A DNA stretch of 24,215 nt from Porticoccaceae bacterium (GCA_023255165.1 JALRJD010000126.1:1-24215); one strand, 5' to 3'. Positions 16,381 through 23,725 are shown, numbered from the stretch's first letter. Program-made: numbers and translations. Notes: generated by a model from the sequence alone, not told the origin.

Positions 16381-17187
16381 GGGATCACCACCGGCGTAGT
16401 CGGAGAGGCTGGCAAGGGAATCGATAAACAGATGGAACAGCTCCGCCTGAGATGAGACATCCAGCTTGGCGTAGCTGTTCTTGCGGTGCAGTTTGACTGT
16501 CTCCGGCGAAATGCCAAGTCGCTCGGCGATCGACTTGGTCGAGTGGCCATGCAGAAACAGCTGCACAACCTGGGTTTCCCTCTCAGTGAGAAAGGCCGTG
16601 CCAAAGTGCTTGAGTGCGCTGTCAAGTTGACCTGGAAGTCGGTTCTCGGCACTCTGCTGTTCACTCTCAACAGCCCACTGCAGCAGACAGATGCGTGCGA
16701 TAACCTCGGTGATATCGTCAAACAGAGCAATCTGGGTGCGATTAAAACGCGAGGAAAAGTTCAGGCGGCCCATCGAGATATTGATAAATTGCTGGCCCGG
16801 CAGCTGGACAATAAAACCGATCTCATCCTTGATCTCTGTGTATTTAAAGTAGCTGCGGTAATACTCGGTTTTTTCAAAACCATTTGGCGCCAGGTCGCAG
16901 AGTCGGTGCAGACCGCTGGCCTGTTGATCCACCGCTGCGCGATAAAAAGGGTCGAGCAGAAAGGCGCCATTAACAAACACATCTATCTGCTTCTGCGGTG
17001 CAAGCGGCGGAATATCATTGTAGATAATCCGCGGTTGCTGATTGTGGCGATAGTGCAGAATCACCGCGTTATCAAAGGGCACCAGGCTCTTCAGCAGCCG
17101 TACCAGCAGCGGCGGCAGCCGCTCGCTGCCAATCTCGGGCATTATTGCCGCCAACTGATGGCTGAATTGGCGCAGGTGGCTGGCCAC
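16363..17187 (-). CDS. LuxR-type HTH transcriptional regulator, unknown signal
   Basis: This is a DNA-binding regulator of 274 aa. The C-terminal LuxR helix-turn-helix at about 200-256 is clear: LTERETQVVQLFLHGHSTKSIAERLG then SPETVKLHRKNSYAKL as recognition helix. The N-terminal 180 residues may be a GAF-like sensory fold, but I find no AHL-binding Trp/Tyr/Asp pattern and no phospho-acceptor receiver, so it is neither an ordinary quorum-sensing LuxR nor a NarL-type response regulator. Several aromatic residues (EYYRSYFKYTEIKDEIGF) suggest a small-molecule pocket; this is inference. The start is GTG at 17187, 32 bp after the unknown gene on the same strand, so the two may form an operon. No luxI-like gene is present. 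Confidence 0.82.
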   Translation of the reverse strand: MASHLRQFSHQLAAIMPEIGSERLPPLLVRLLKSLVPFDNAVILHYRHNQQPRIIYNDIPPLAPQKQIDVFVNGAFLLDPFYRAAVDQQASGLHRLCDLAPNGFEKTEYYRSYFKYTEIKDEIGFIVQLPGQQFINISMGRLNFSSRFNRTQIALFDDITEVIARICLLQWAVESEQQSAENRLPGQLDSALKHFGTAFLTERETQVVQLFLHGHSTKSIAERLGISPETVKLHRKNSYAKLDVSSQAELFHLFIDSLASLSDYAGGDPLIGYL

Positions 17188-17219
17188 AGTCTTAATCCGC
17201 CGGCTGTAAGTTACTCTGC

Positions 17220-17711
17220 TTACTCAACTTGCTCGGGCTGCTTAAACTGCTCTGGATCCACATAGATCAGTCTGACCACCAGGGAATCCGCTTTTGGTTC
17301 CATGGCCAGCATCATCACATTGAGATTGCCATCCACTTCAACGCCGGTCGGCAGGTTAAATACGATGCCGCCAGTGGCGTCATTGGTCAGGGTGCGCAGA
17401 TCTTTCAGTTCTTTATCCTTGCGCACTTCAGTTTGAAACTTCTGCAACATCGCCTTCAGCGACAGCTCGAAGTTGGGATAGTTAAACTGCCCGCGGTATT
17501 CGCTGCGATCCAGCTCCAGTTTAACCGGGATTTTAATACCGCTCTTTTCACCCGACAGTTCCCCTGAATTGACCGAAGCACCTTGCTTGAGATCCTTAAA
17601 CAGCCGCTTGGCATTTTCCGGGCTCTGGTTGATAAAACCGGCCACCAGCAGGTTGGCGCCGAGGTTGAAAAGCTTGCGTGAATCGATATTGATGCCTTGT
17701 TCTTGTGTCAT
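17220..17711 (-). CDS. Conserved-looking protein of unknown function
   Basis: I do not recognise this 163-aa protein. It has no signal peptide or membrane helix, so it is probably cytoplasmic. An Asn/Gly-rich N-terminal part (LFNLGANLLVAGFINQSPENAKRLFKDL) precedes alternating charged/hydrophobic strands (IKIPVKLELDRSEYRGQFNYPNFELSLKAML) and a last part (VFNLPTGVEVDGNLNVMMLAMEPKADSLVVRLIYVDPEQF) that looks like a beta sheet. The start is ATG at 17711. It lies upstream of the LuxR-type gene in the same direction, 32 bp apart, and is divergent from the DUF2805 gene. Codon use looks ordinary for the window. It could be a partner or reporter of the regulator, but nothing in the sequence proves that. 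Confidence 0.75.
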   Translation of the reverse strand: MTQEQGINIDSRKLFNLGANLLVAGFINQSPENAKRLFKDLKQGASVNSGELSGEKSGIKIPVKLELDRSEYRGQFNYPNFELSLKAMLQKFQTEVRKDKELKDLRTLTNDATGGIVFNLPTGVEVDGNLNVMMLAMEPKADSLVVRLIYVDPEQFKQPEQVE

Positions 17712-17841
17712 TGTTCGCTACTAGTCTGAAAGTTGGAAACCGAGGACTCTACCGTAAAGCCAGGGCAAATGTAATACCTGATTAACTCATCGGATAGAGT
17801 GTCAGGGCCGTATTCACAGGCATCAATTGGAAACCATCAAT

Positions 17842-18138
17842 ATGAGTTCTGACAACAATCTGTTGCACCAGGTGGATTTGTCCGCAGGCCGACAACCGAC
17901 AACCAGCGAGCTATCGCGTATTGTCGAGATGGCCTGGGAGGATCGCACGCCCTTTGAAGCCATTGAGCAGCTCTTTGGGTTAAATGAATCCGCTGTGATT
18001 GCATTGATGCGGGCCAATATCAAGGCGCGCTCATTCCGGCTCTGGCGCAAGCGGGTAAGCGGACGCAAAACCAAACATCTGCAATTGCGCTCCCCGGAGG
18101 TCAGTCGCGGCTATTGCCCGACACAGTACAAGCGCTAA
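17842..18138 (+). CDS. DUF2805 / TIGR03643 family small protein
   Basis: This is a 98-aa protein of unknown function. The family core is obvious: ELSRIVEMAWEDRTPFEAIEQLFGLNESAVIALMRANIKARSFRLWRKRVSGRKTKH, a helical, helix-turn-helix-like segment followed by an Arg/Lys-rich tail. This could suit nucleic-acid binding, but that is inference. The ATG at 17842 is chosen because GGAAA lies 8 bases upstream; an in-frame TTG at 17827 is less likely. It is divergent from the unknown gene/luxR pair, with a 130-bp shared upstream region. In other bacteria the family is known as widespread and uncharacterised. Confidence 0.85.
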   Translation: MSSDNNLLHQVDLSAGRQPTTSELSRIVEMAWEDRTPFEAIEQLFGLNESAVIALMRANIKARSFRLWRKRVSGRKTKHLQLRSPEVSRGYCPTQYKR

Positions 18139-18172
18139 GGCCGCCAGTTAAGCTGCAACTCTTGCCACTTGG

Positions 18173-18206
18173 TTGACAACGTCCAACCCCTGATCAATCA
18201 TTGATC
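18173..18206 (+). promoter_or_regulatory. Promoter of the cysteine synthase gene with operator-like inverted repeat
   Basis: A consensus -35 TTGACA (18173-18178), 17-base spacer and AATCAT (18196-18201, 4/6) form a promoter candidate. The inverted repeat GATCAA-TCA-TTGATC (18192-18206) covers the -10, the place where a repressor would block initiation. A start near 18208 would give a leader of about 138 bases that includes the 13-bp array. Confidence 0.55.
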
Positions 18207-18240
18207 GTCTATTACTAACAACAGTTTTTGGAATCCGTGA

Positions 18241-18305
18241 TCCATTCAGGTAATCCATTAAGGCAATTCATTCAGGCAATTCATTAAGGCAATTCATTAA
18301 GGCAA
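18241..18305. repeat. Five-copy 13-bp tandem repeat in the cysteine synthase leader
   Basis: Units are TCCATTCAGGTAA, TCCATTAAGGCAA, TTCATTCAGGCAA, TTCATTAAGGCAA and TTCATTAAGGCAA, starting at 18241, 18254, 18267, 18280 and 18293. The last two are identical. Each contains an AGG triplet resembling part of a ribosome binding site, but the array ends 40 bases before the start codon. Confidence 0.92.
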
Positions 18306-18345
18306 TCCAGCAGATATTCAACCAGAAACACGGCAGGTACTTTAT

Positions 18346-19440
18346 ATGGCGAACTCCACGGCTAACTCGGATACACGCACCACCCAGGGGCGAGGCAAAC
18401 TTTACAGCAGTATTCTCGACACCATTGGCGACACGCCCTGTGTAAAGATCAATAAATTGGCGCCTGCCCATGTCGACCTCTATGTTAAGGCTGAATTTTT
18501 TAATCCCGGTGGATCGGTTAAAGATCGACTGGCGATAAGCATTATCGAAGAGGCTGAGCGAAGTGGCGAACTCAAGCCGGGCCAGACCGTGGTGGAGGCC
18601 ACCAGCGGCAATACCGGTGTCGGGCTGGCCATGGTCTGTGCCGCCAAAGGGTATCCGTTCGTGGCCACGATGCCGACCAGCGTCTCAATCGAACGCCGCA
18701 AATTAATGCGCTTTTTGGGCGCCAAGGTGATTTTGACTCCCAAGGAAGACAAGGCCATGGGTTGCTATCTGAAAGCAGTGGAATTGGCTGATGCCAATGG
18801 CTGGTTTTTGGCGAGGCAGTTTGAAACTGACGCCAACGCGAAAATTCATGCCAACACCACCGCTCGGGAAATCCTCAGCGACTTTGCCAACAGCGCACTG
18901 GATTACTGGGTAACCGGCTACGGCACCGGAGGAACCTTTTCCGGTGTTGCTTCGGTGTTGCGAGAAAAGCGCCCGGAGACAAAAATTGTGCTCAGCGAAC
19001 CGGCCAATGCGCGATTGATTGAGAGCGGCCAGCCCCAGGAACGCACCGCGGACGGTTCCCCGGCCAGCAGCCACCCGGCGTTTCAACCGCATATGATTCA
19101 GGGCTGGACACCGGACTTTATTCCCAAGGTGTTGCAGAAGTCTCTCGATGCCAGTCACTTTGACCAACTGGTGCCCATCGACGCGGAAGAGGGCATTGCC
19201 GCATCCAGAGCGCTGGCGCAGCAAGAGGGTATTTTTACTGGAATCTCGGGCGGCAGCAGCTTTGCCGTGGCGCTTAAAATTGCCGCCGATGCCAAGCCCG
19301 GCAGCGTGATTCTCTGCATGTTGCCAGACACCGGTGAGCGCTATCTCTCGTCGCCACTGTTTGAGGGTGTGGACGAAGAAATGAACGCGGATGAAGTGGC
19401 GCTGTCACTGTCGACCCCGGGCTTTCATCTCGGTGCATAA
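18346..19440 (+). CDS. cysK: PLP-dependent cysteine synthase family protein
   Basis: The family (O-acetylserine sulfhydrylase/cystathionine beta-synthase fold) makes cysteine from O-acetylserine and sulfide with pyridoxal phosphate. Of 364 residues, the PLP lysine is Lys59 in NPGGSVKDRL; the substrate loop is TSGNTG (86-91), the phosphate loop YGTGGTFSG, and the end of the fold PDTGERYLS. GISGGSS stands in the GISSGAA position. NPGGSVKDR is commoner in CBS-like and O-phosphoserine enzymes than the NPSASVKDR of enteric CysK, so the preferred acceptor is uncertain. An extra segment near 226-243 (rich in Pro/Ser/Ala) and a tail after YLS make it longer than the usual 310-325 aa. ATG 18346 has AGG about 10 bases upstream. 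Convergent with the DUF1244 gene. Confidence 0.85.
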   Translation: MANSTANSDTRTTQGRGKLYSSILDTIGDTPCVKINKLAPAHVDLYVKAEFFNPGGSVKDRLAISIIEEAERSGELKPGQTVVEATSGNTGVGLAMVCAAKGYPFVATMPTSVSIERRKLMRFLGAKVILTPKEDKAMGCYLKAVELADANGWFLARQFETDANAKIHANTTAREILSDFANSALDYWVTGYGTGGTFSGVASVLREKRPETKIVLSEPANARLIESGQPQERTADGSPASSHPAFQPHMIQGWTPDFIPKVLQKSLDASHFDQLVPIDAEEGIAASRALAQQEGIFTGISGGSSFAVALKIAADAKPGSVILCMLPDTGERYLSSPLFEGVDEEMNADEVALSLSTPGFHLGA

Positions 19441-19467
19441 GCTTTTATCCCAGCGCATAAAAGAAGA
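19428..19467. repeat. Degenerate 20-bp duplication at the cysK stop
   Basis: TCTCGGTGCATAAGCTTTTA (19428) and TCCCAGCGCATAAAAGAAGA (19448) match at 12 of 20 positions and 10 of the first 13. The cysK stop is inside the first copy, and the pair fills the gap up to the DUF1244 stop. This is the weakest member of the border-repeat set. Confidence 0.4.
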
Positions 19468-19770
19468 CTACTTGCGACGTTGTTCAAACGCCTCAAGCTG
19501 CTCCGCGGTCGCTGGAGGCTGGTATTGCGCCTTCCACTGACTGTAGGGCATGCCATAGATCGCCTCGCGGGCCTGGTCATCACTTATGTCCAGGCCACGC
19601 TCATCGGCCGCCGCCTTGTACCATTTGCTTAGACAGTTGCGGCAAAACCCCGCCAGAATCATCAGGTCGATATTTTGAACATCCTTATTGTTATCCAGAT
19701 GCTGCAGCAATCTGCGAAAAGCGGCGGCTTCCAGTTCGGTGGTGTTGGCGTTATCAAGAGTATTGGTCAT
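19468..19770 (-). CDS. DUF1244 family protein
   Basis: This is a small cytoplasmic protein of 100 aa, function unknown. It carries the DUF1244 signature: RLLQHLDNNKDVQNIDLMILAGFCRNCLSKWY, with two cysteines spaced as in FCRNC, then AREAIYGMPYSQWK. The paired cysteines could bind metal, but that is inference. ATG 19770 is chosen; a TTG at 19797 is in frame but lies inside the 13-bp array and lacks support. The upstream ribosome binding site is GGA, 9 bases before the ATG, within sequence next to the array. Convergent with the cysteine synthase gene. Confidence 0.85.
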   Translation of the reverse strand: MTNTLDNANTTELEAAAFRRLLQHLDNNKDVQNIDLMILAGFCRNCLSKWYKAAADERGLDISDDQAREAIYGMPYSQWKAQYQPPATAEQLEAFEQRRK

Positions 19771-19777
19771 AGGGCTG

Positions 19778-19816
19778 TTTCCAAAAGAGATTTCCAAAAG
19801 AGAGTTCCAAAAGAGA
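19778..19816. repeat. Three-copy 13-bp tandem repeat before the DUF1244 start
   Basis: TTTCCAAAAGAGA at 19778 and 19791 is perfect; GTTCCAAAAGAGA at 19804 has one change, and GTTACAAGAGCAT (19817-19829) is a decayed fourth. Read on the transcribed strand, each copy offers a TTTTGGAA, with GGA like a partial ribosome binding site. The nearest is about 9 bases before ATG 19770. Confidence 0.9.
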
Positions 19817-19954
19817 GTTACAAGAGCATCAACAAGACGGCCAGTTTAACCTCTTTGTTGCTGCGACGTCATAGCCTCTAAAAACGTTAAGTGGTGCTCT
19901 CTCTGCGTTTAAATTGGTTGCTCAGTACTATGCATAATTCGATCGTGGTGTAAC

Positions 19955-19998
19955 TATACTAATCGTCGAAAAGCAAAGCGTTTGTCACCGTGGTGACA
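19955..19998 (+). promoter_or_regulatory. Candidate promoter -10 and operator-like palindrome before the lipoprotein gene
   Basis: TATACT (19955-19960) is a good -10, but no clear -35 lies 17 bases upstream. The near-perfect inverted repeat TGTCACCGTGGTGACA (19983-19998, 7-bp arms, 2-base centre) follows, at about +16 to +31 of a start near 19967. A factor bound here would act as a roadblock. The palindrome is directly visible; the promoter is tentative. Confidence 0.45.
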
Positions 19999-20034
19999 GA
20001 CCAAAAACAGTATCCATCCTGAGGGGGAAGTCTT

Positions 20035-20826
20035 ATGAAATTACAAACCGGTTTGCTTATCTGTGCCTTGGCTGTTCTGGCAGCCTGTAGTGGTGAAGAG
20101 CGCGCGGCGCAGCAGAGCGCTGTTGTCGAGGTCGATTCAACGCCGCTTCTGGCCGACGGCGCCTATGCACTTGTCTCTGTGGATGTGACCGAAGAGGGTC
20201 AGGTGTCGAGCTACCAGCGCGATCAGATAAAGATCTACACACAAAATCGCTTTATGTTTGCCTTTTACAATGAACTGACCGCAAGAGTTGATGCCGGAAC
20301 CGGCTATGCGGAGTGGGTCAATGGCGTGCTGGTGGAGACGCCGATCGCCAACCAGGATGGTTCTATCGAAGATCTGAGCTTTGATCTGACCATTATTCCC
20401 ACTGACACGGGTTTTACCCAGAGCCTGAGTGGCATGAAGTATGGCGAGCGCAGTGTCGATATGGTCGAACAGTGGAGAACCCTTTCCACCGAAAACGGCG
20501 AGTTTGATGGTCTGTGGAAACTTGAAAGCAGCTCACCCGAGATCGGCAGCCGGGCCGGATTTTTTGAAATGAAGCTGATTGGCGGCGGCCACTATGCCTT
20601 CTTTCAACGCTTTAGCAATGAGGGTGAGTTAGAAAAACATTTTGGCTTTGGTTCATTTCAGGTAAATGAAAGCGGTGAGATCACCGAAACTGCCATGACC
20701 AGCTCCATTGAGGGTTATGCCGGTCGTGAATATCAGGTCGATTTAAAACTGGTCGACAGCGATCATTTGGTGCAGTCATTTGAGTTGAATGGCGTGGTGA
20801 TTACGCAGACCTATGTAAGAATTTAA
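20035..20826 (+). CDS. Predicted outer-membrane lipoprotein with two lipocalin-like repeats
   Basis: Function unknown. The 263-aa product starts with a lipoprotein signal peptide ending LAAC (Cys18), followed by Ser, which favours outer-membrane sorting. The rest has two similar halves. The first (about 42-140) starts DGAYALVSV and contains QIKIYTQNRFMFAFY. The second (about 161-263) starts DGLWKLESS and contains EMKLIGGGHYAFF and GFGSFQVNESGEITETAMTSS. Both resemble small lipocalin-like beta domains of marine bacterial proteins, so I infer an internal duplication. A strong GAGGGGGAAG ribosome binding site precedes ATG 20035, and a terminator follows, so it is probably monocistronic. Confidence 0.8.
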   Translation: MKLQTGLLICALAVLAACSGEERAAQQSAVVEVDSTPLLADGAYALVSVDVTEEGQVSSYQRDQIKIYTQNRFMFAFYNELTARVDAGTGYAEWVNGVLVETPIANQDGSIEDLSFDLTIIPTDTGFTQSLSGMKYGERSVDMVEQWRTLSTENGEFDGLWKLESSSPEIGSRAGFFEMKLIGGGHYAFFQRFSNEGELEKHFGFGSFQVNESGEITETAMTSSIEGYAGREYQVDLKLVDSDHLVQSFELNGVVITQTYVRI

Positions 20827-20843
20827 CCCCGGCATCACAACCG

Positions 20844-20878
20844 AAAAAACGACAGCTGCAACGGCTGTCGTTTTTTTT
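20844..20878 (+). terminator. Rho-independent terminator after the lipoprotein gene
   Basis: AAAAAACGACAGC (20844-20856), loop TGCAACG, then GCTGTCGTTTTTTTT (20864-20878). The stem is perfect with an eight-T run. Flanking CAACCG and CGGTTG could extend the hairpin. The A-rich left arm may allow bidirectional action, though no gene faces it from the right. Confidence 0.92.
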
Positions 20879-21054
20879 CGCCCGGTTGTTTTTGGTGGTC
20901 TACACTGGAAATCAGCTGGGGCGAAAAAATCTTTATAACCTATAGTTACATTATCCACATTAGTTCTAAAGCTCAGCCGCATCACCGGGCTTAAGCCGCA
21001 AAGACCACCAATCAGGACAACCTTAATAATAATCAGATTAAAGCCGAGGGGAAT

Positions 21055-23715
21055 ATGGCAGCGGATAGATCTTCCAATCAATCCTGTCCCGACGAAGCAA
21101 GTCGTTTAAGCACTCTGCATGAGTTTAATATTCTCGACACAGAAGCCGAGCGGGAATTTGATGAACTAACCGCGCTGGCCGCGCAGATTTGTGATGTGCC
21201 CATCGCGCTGATTTCGCTGGTCGATGACAAACGTCAATGGTTTAAATCCCGCGTCGGCCTGGATGTCGAGGAAACGCCCCGCGATATCGCCTTCTGTGCC
21301 CATGCTATTCAGCAGCCGGACCAAATCTTTGAAATACCTGACGCTCAAATAGACGAGCGTTTTGCCAATAACCCTCTGGTTGTCAAAGAACCGAAAATTC
21401 GCTTCTATGCCGGCGCGCCGCTAATTGCTGCCAATGGCGATGCGCTGGGTACGCTCTGTGTGATCGATCGCAGCGTCAAGAGACTTACCAAAGAGCAGAA
21501 ATGGGCGCTGGATGTTCTGCGCCGGATCGTGGTTCGCGAGCTGGAGCTGCGCAGGCACCTGCACCGGCTTAAAAGCTCCGAGGGCAGATTGCAGAGTCAA
21601 AACAGTCGACTGGAAACCCAGGTCGAAAAGGGTGCTGCGACTCTGGAGCAGGAAGTGGGTCTGCGCAATGAGTCCGAATTACTGTCGCGGCAGATTCTCG
21701 ATATGGCGCTGGACGGAGTTATCAGCGCTGACAAACGCGGCCGCGTGATTTACTGGAATCCTGAGGCTGAGCGGATATTTGGTTATTCTGCTGAATACGC
21801 CTGGGGCAGGGATATTGTCGAGCTGATATTCTCTCCGCATCAACACCAGATTTTGCGCCATGGTATGCAGCAGTCACTGGAGGATGGAACCGGCAGGTTG
21901 GATCATCAGCGCTTTGAGGTAAATGCAGTTCGGGCCGATGGCGCCAGAGTGCCGGTTGAAATTGCCGTACGCGTTTTTCAAAGACACGGCGAATATTTCT
22001 TTAGCGGCTTTATTCGCGACTTAACCGAGCGCAATAAAACTATCGAAGAGCTGCGTATCTCGGCGATTACCTTTAACAGTCAGGACGCCATTGTCATCAC
22101 CGACGCGGAAAATAAAATACTCCGCGTCAATCAACGCTTTACCGATGTCACTGGCTATCAGTTGCGCGATGTGGTGGGGCATGAACCGAGCCTGATGGGC
22201 TCGACCATTCAGGACAAACAGTTCTATCAGGATATATGGCGGTCGATTGAGGAGAATGACAGCTGGGAAGGGGAGATCTGGGATAAGCGCAAAAACGGCG
22301 AAATCTTTCCACTGTTTGTTACCATCACGGCGATTCGCGATGCGAAAAACAAGGTGACAAATTATGTGTTCTCTTTTTCCGATATTACCGCGGTAAAAAG
22401 AGATGAAGATGAAATTCGCACACTGGCCTATTTTGATCCATTGACTCGCCTGCCCAATCGCCGCTCGCTGCTCGACGAGTTGGCCAAAACCATGGCCGCC
22501 TGCTCTGGCGGAGCAAAAACCGCGGCGCTGTTAATTGTCGATCTGGATAATTTTAGAAATATCAATGACACCCTCGGCCATCAGTTGGGCGACGAGATGC
22601 TGGTCAAGTGTGCGCAGCGTTTGTCCGGCTGTCTGCGCAGCGTCGATATTGTCGCCCGCATCGGCGGCGATGAGTTTGTGGTTATTCTGCAAAATCTGGG
22701 TCACAGTCTGGATACGGCAATAGAGAAAACCGGCGCCGTTGCCGAGAAAATACTCTCCGCATTAAATAAACCCTACCTATTGGGTGAGCAGGAAATACAC
22801 AGTGGCGCAAGTATCGGCGCGACCTTGATCAGCCATCACAAAACCCCGACCGAGGACCTGTTCAAACAGGCCGATATTGCCATGTATCAGGCCAAGCGCT
22901 CGGGTCGCAACAAACTCTGTTTCTTTGATCAGGCGATGGAGGAAGATGTGGCGCTGCAGGTTCAACTGGGCAATGCATTGCGCGGTGCTATTCAGAATAA
23001 TCAGTTTGAACTTTATTACCAGGTACAGGTGGATCGCCAGCACAGACCGGTTGGGGCGGAGGCGCTGATTCGCTGGGAACACCCGCAGCTGGGCACAGTG
23101 TCGCCACGGGATTTTATTCCCCTGGCCGAGGAGTCGGATCTGATACTGGCAGTGGGCGACTGGGTTTTAAGCAGCGCCTGCGAGCAGCTTGCACGCTGGC
23201 AGCGCAATCCCAATGCACGGCACCTGACTGTGGCGATTAATATCAGCCCGCGTCAGTTTCATCAGTCCGATTTTGTCGATACGGTTTTGATTGCCATTGC
23301 GGCGGCGGGTATTGCTCCGGGCTCGTTAAAACTGGAGCTCACTGAAAGTCTGATCCTCGATAACGCGAGCAAGACCATCGAGAAGATGCATCGGCTTAAA
23401 CAGGCGGGCGTGGAGTTTGCACTGGATGACTTTGGTACTGGCTATTCGTCGCTGGCCTACTTAAGCCGGTTGCCGCTATCGCAACTGAAGATCGATCAAT
23501 CCTTTGTGCGCAATATCGGCATCAAAGAGAGCGACAATATTATCGTCCAGACCATTATTGGTATGGCCCATGGTCTGGGTATGCAGGTGATCGCGGAAGG
23601 CGTCGAATCCGAAGCCCAATACGCGTTTCTCGAAGCGCTCGAATGCCCTCTATTTCAAGGCTATCTGTTTGGCAAGCCGCTGCCGCTGGCCGAATTTGAA
23701 AAGCTGCTGGGCTAG
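21055..23715 (+). CDS. GAF-PAS-PAS-GGDEF-EAL cyclic-di-GMP synthase/phosphodiesterase
   Basis: This is a soluble signalling enzyme of 886 aa without membrane helices. Domains: GAF about 18-170 (FNILDTEAEREFDELTALAAQICDVPIALISLVD, RQWFKSRVGLDVEETPRDIAFC), coiled-coil linker about 160-210, PAS-1 about 210-330 (DMALDGVISADKRGRVIYWNPEAERIFGYS), PAS-2 about 335-450 (VITDAENKILRVNQRFTDVTGY). GGDEF is at 537-541, with an intact RSVD inhibitory I-site (528-531) five residues before it, so synthesis may be product-inhibited. The EAL domain (about 635-880) has EALIRW (669-674), TESLILDN, DDFGTG (791-796), KIDQSFV, AEGVE and QGYLF, all needed for phosphodiesterase activity. Both domains look active. GAGGGG precedes ATG 21055. 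Net direction of activity cannot be read from sequence. Confidence 0.95.
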   Translation: MAADRSSNQSCPDEASRLSTLHEFNILDTEAEREFDELTALAAQICDVPIALISLVDDKRQWFKSRVGLDVEETPRDIAFCAHAIQQPDQIFEIPDAQIDERFANNPLVVKEPKIRFYAGAPLIAANGDALGTLCVIDRSVKRLTKEQKWALDVLRRIVVRELELRRHLHRLKSSEGRLQSQNSRLETQVEKGAATLEQEVGLRNESELLSRQILDMALDGVISADKRGRVIYWNPEAERIFGYSAEYAWGRDIVELIFSPHQHQILRHGMQQSLEDGTGRLDHQRFEVNAVRADGARVPVEIAVRVFQRHGEYFFSGFIRDLTERNKTIEELRISAITFNSQDAIVITDAENKILRVNQRFTDVTGYQLRDVVGHEPSLMGSTIQDKQFYQDIWRSIEENDSWEGEIWDKRKNGEIFPLFVTITAIRDAKNKVTNYVFSFSDITAVKRDEDEIRTLAYFDPLTRLPNRRSLLDELAKTMAACSGGAKTAALLIVDLDNFRNINDTLGHQLGDEMLVKCAQRLSGCLRSVDIVARIGGDEFVVILQNLGHSLDTAIEKTGAVAEKILSALNKPYLLGEQEIHSGASIGATLISHHKTPTEDLFKQADIAMYQAKRSGRNKLCFFDQAMEEDVALQVQLGNALRGAIQNNQFELYYQVQVDRQHRPVGAEALIRWEHPQLGTVSPRDFIPLAEESDLILAVGDWVLSSACEQLARWQRNPNARHLTVAINISPRQFHQSDFVDTVLIAIAAAGIAPGSLKLELTESLILDNASKTIEKMHRLKQAGVEFALDDFGTGYSSLAYLSRLPLSQLKIDQSFVRNIGIKESDNIIVQTIIGMAHGLGMQVIAEGVESEAQYAFLEALECPLFQGYLFGKPLPLAEFEKLLG

Positions 23716-23725
23716 CGCTGTTCCG

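Noticed and set aside
16486..17265. 259-codon open frame on the plus strand over the LuxR-type gene
   Set aside because: It is the antisense frame of a gene with a clear HTH domain, with no ribosome binding site or recognised domain.
13513..18305. CRISPR array as an explanation for the regular repeats
   Set aside because: Repeat units are 13-17 bp and directly adjacent with no spacers, and there are no cas genes.
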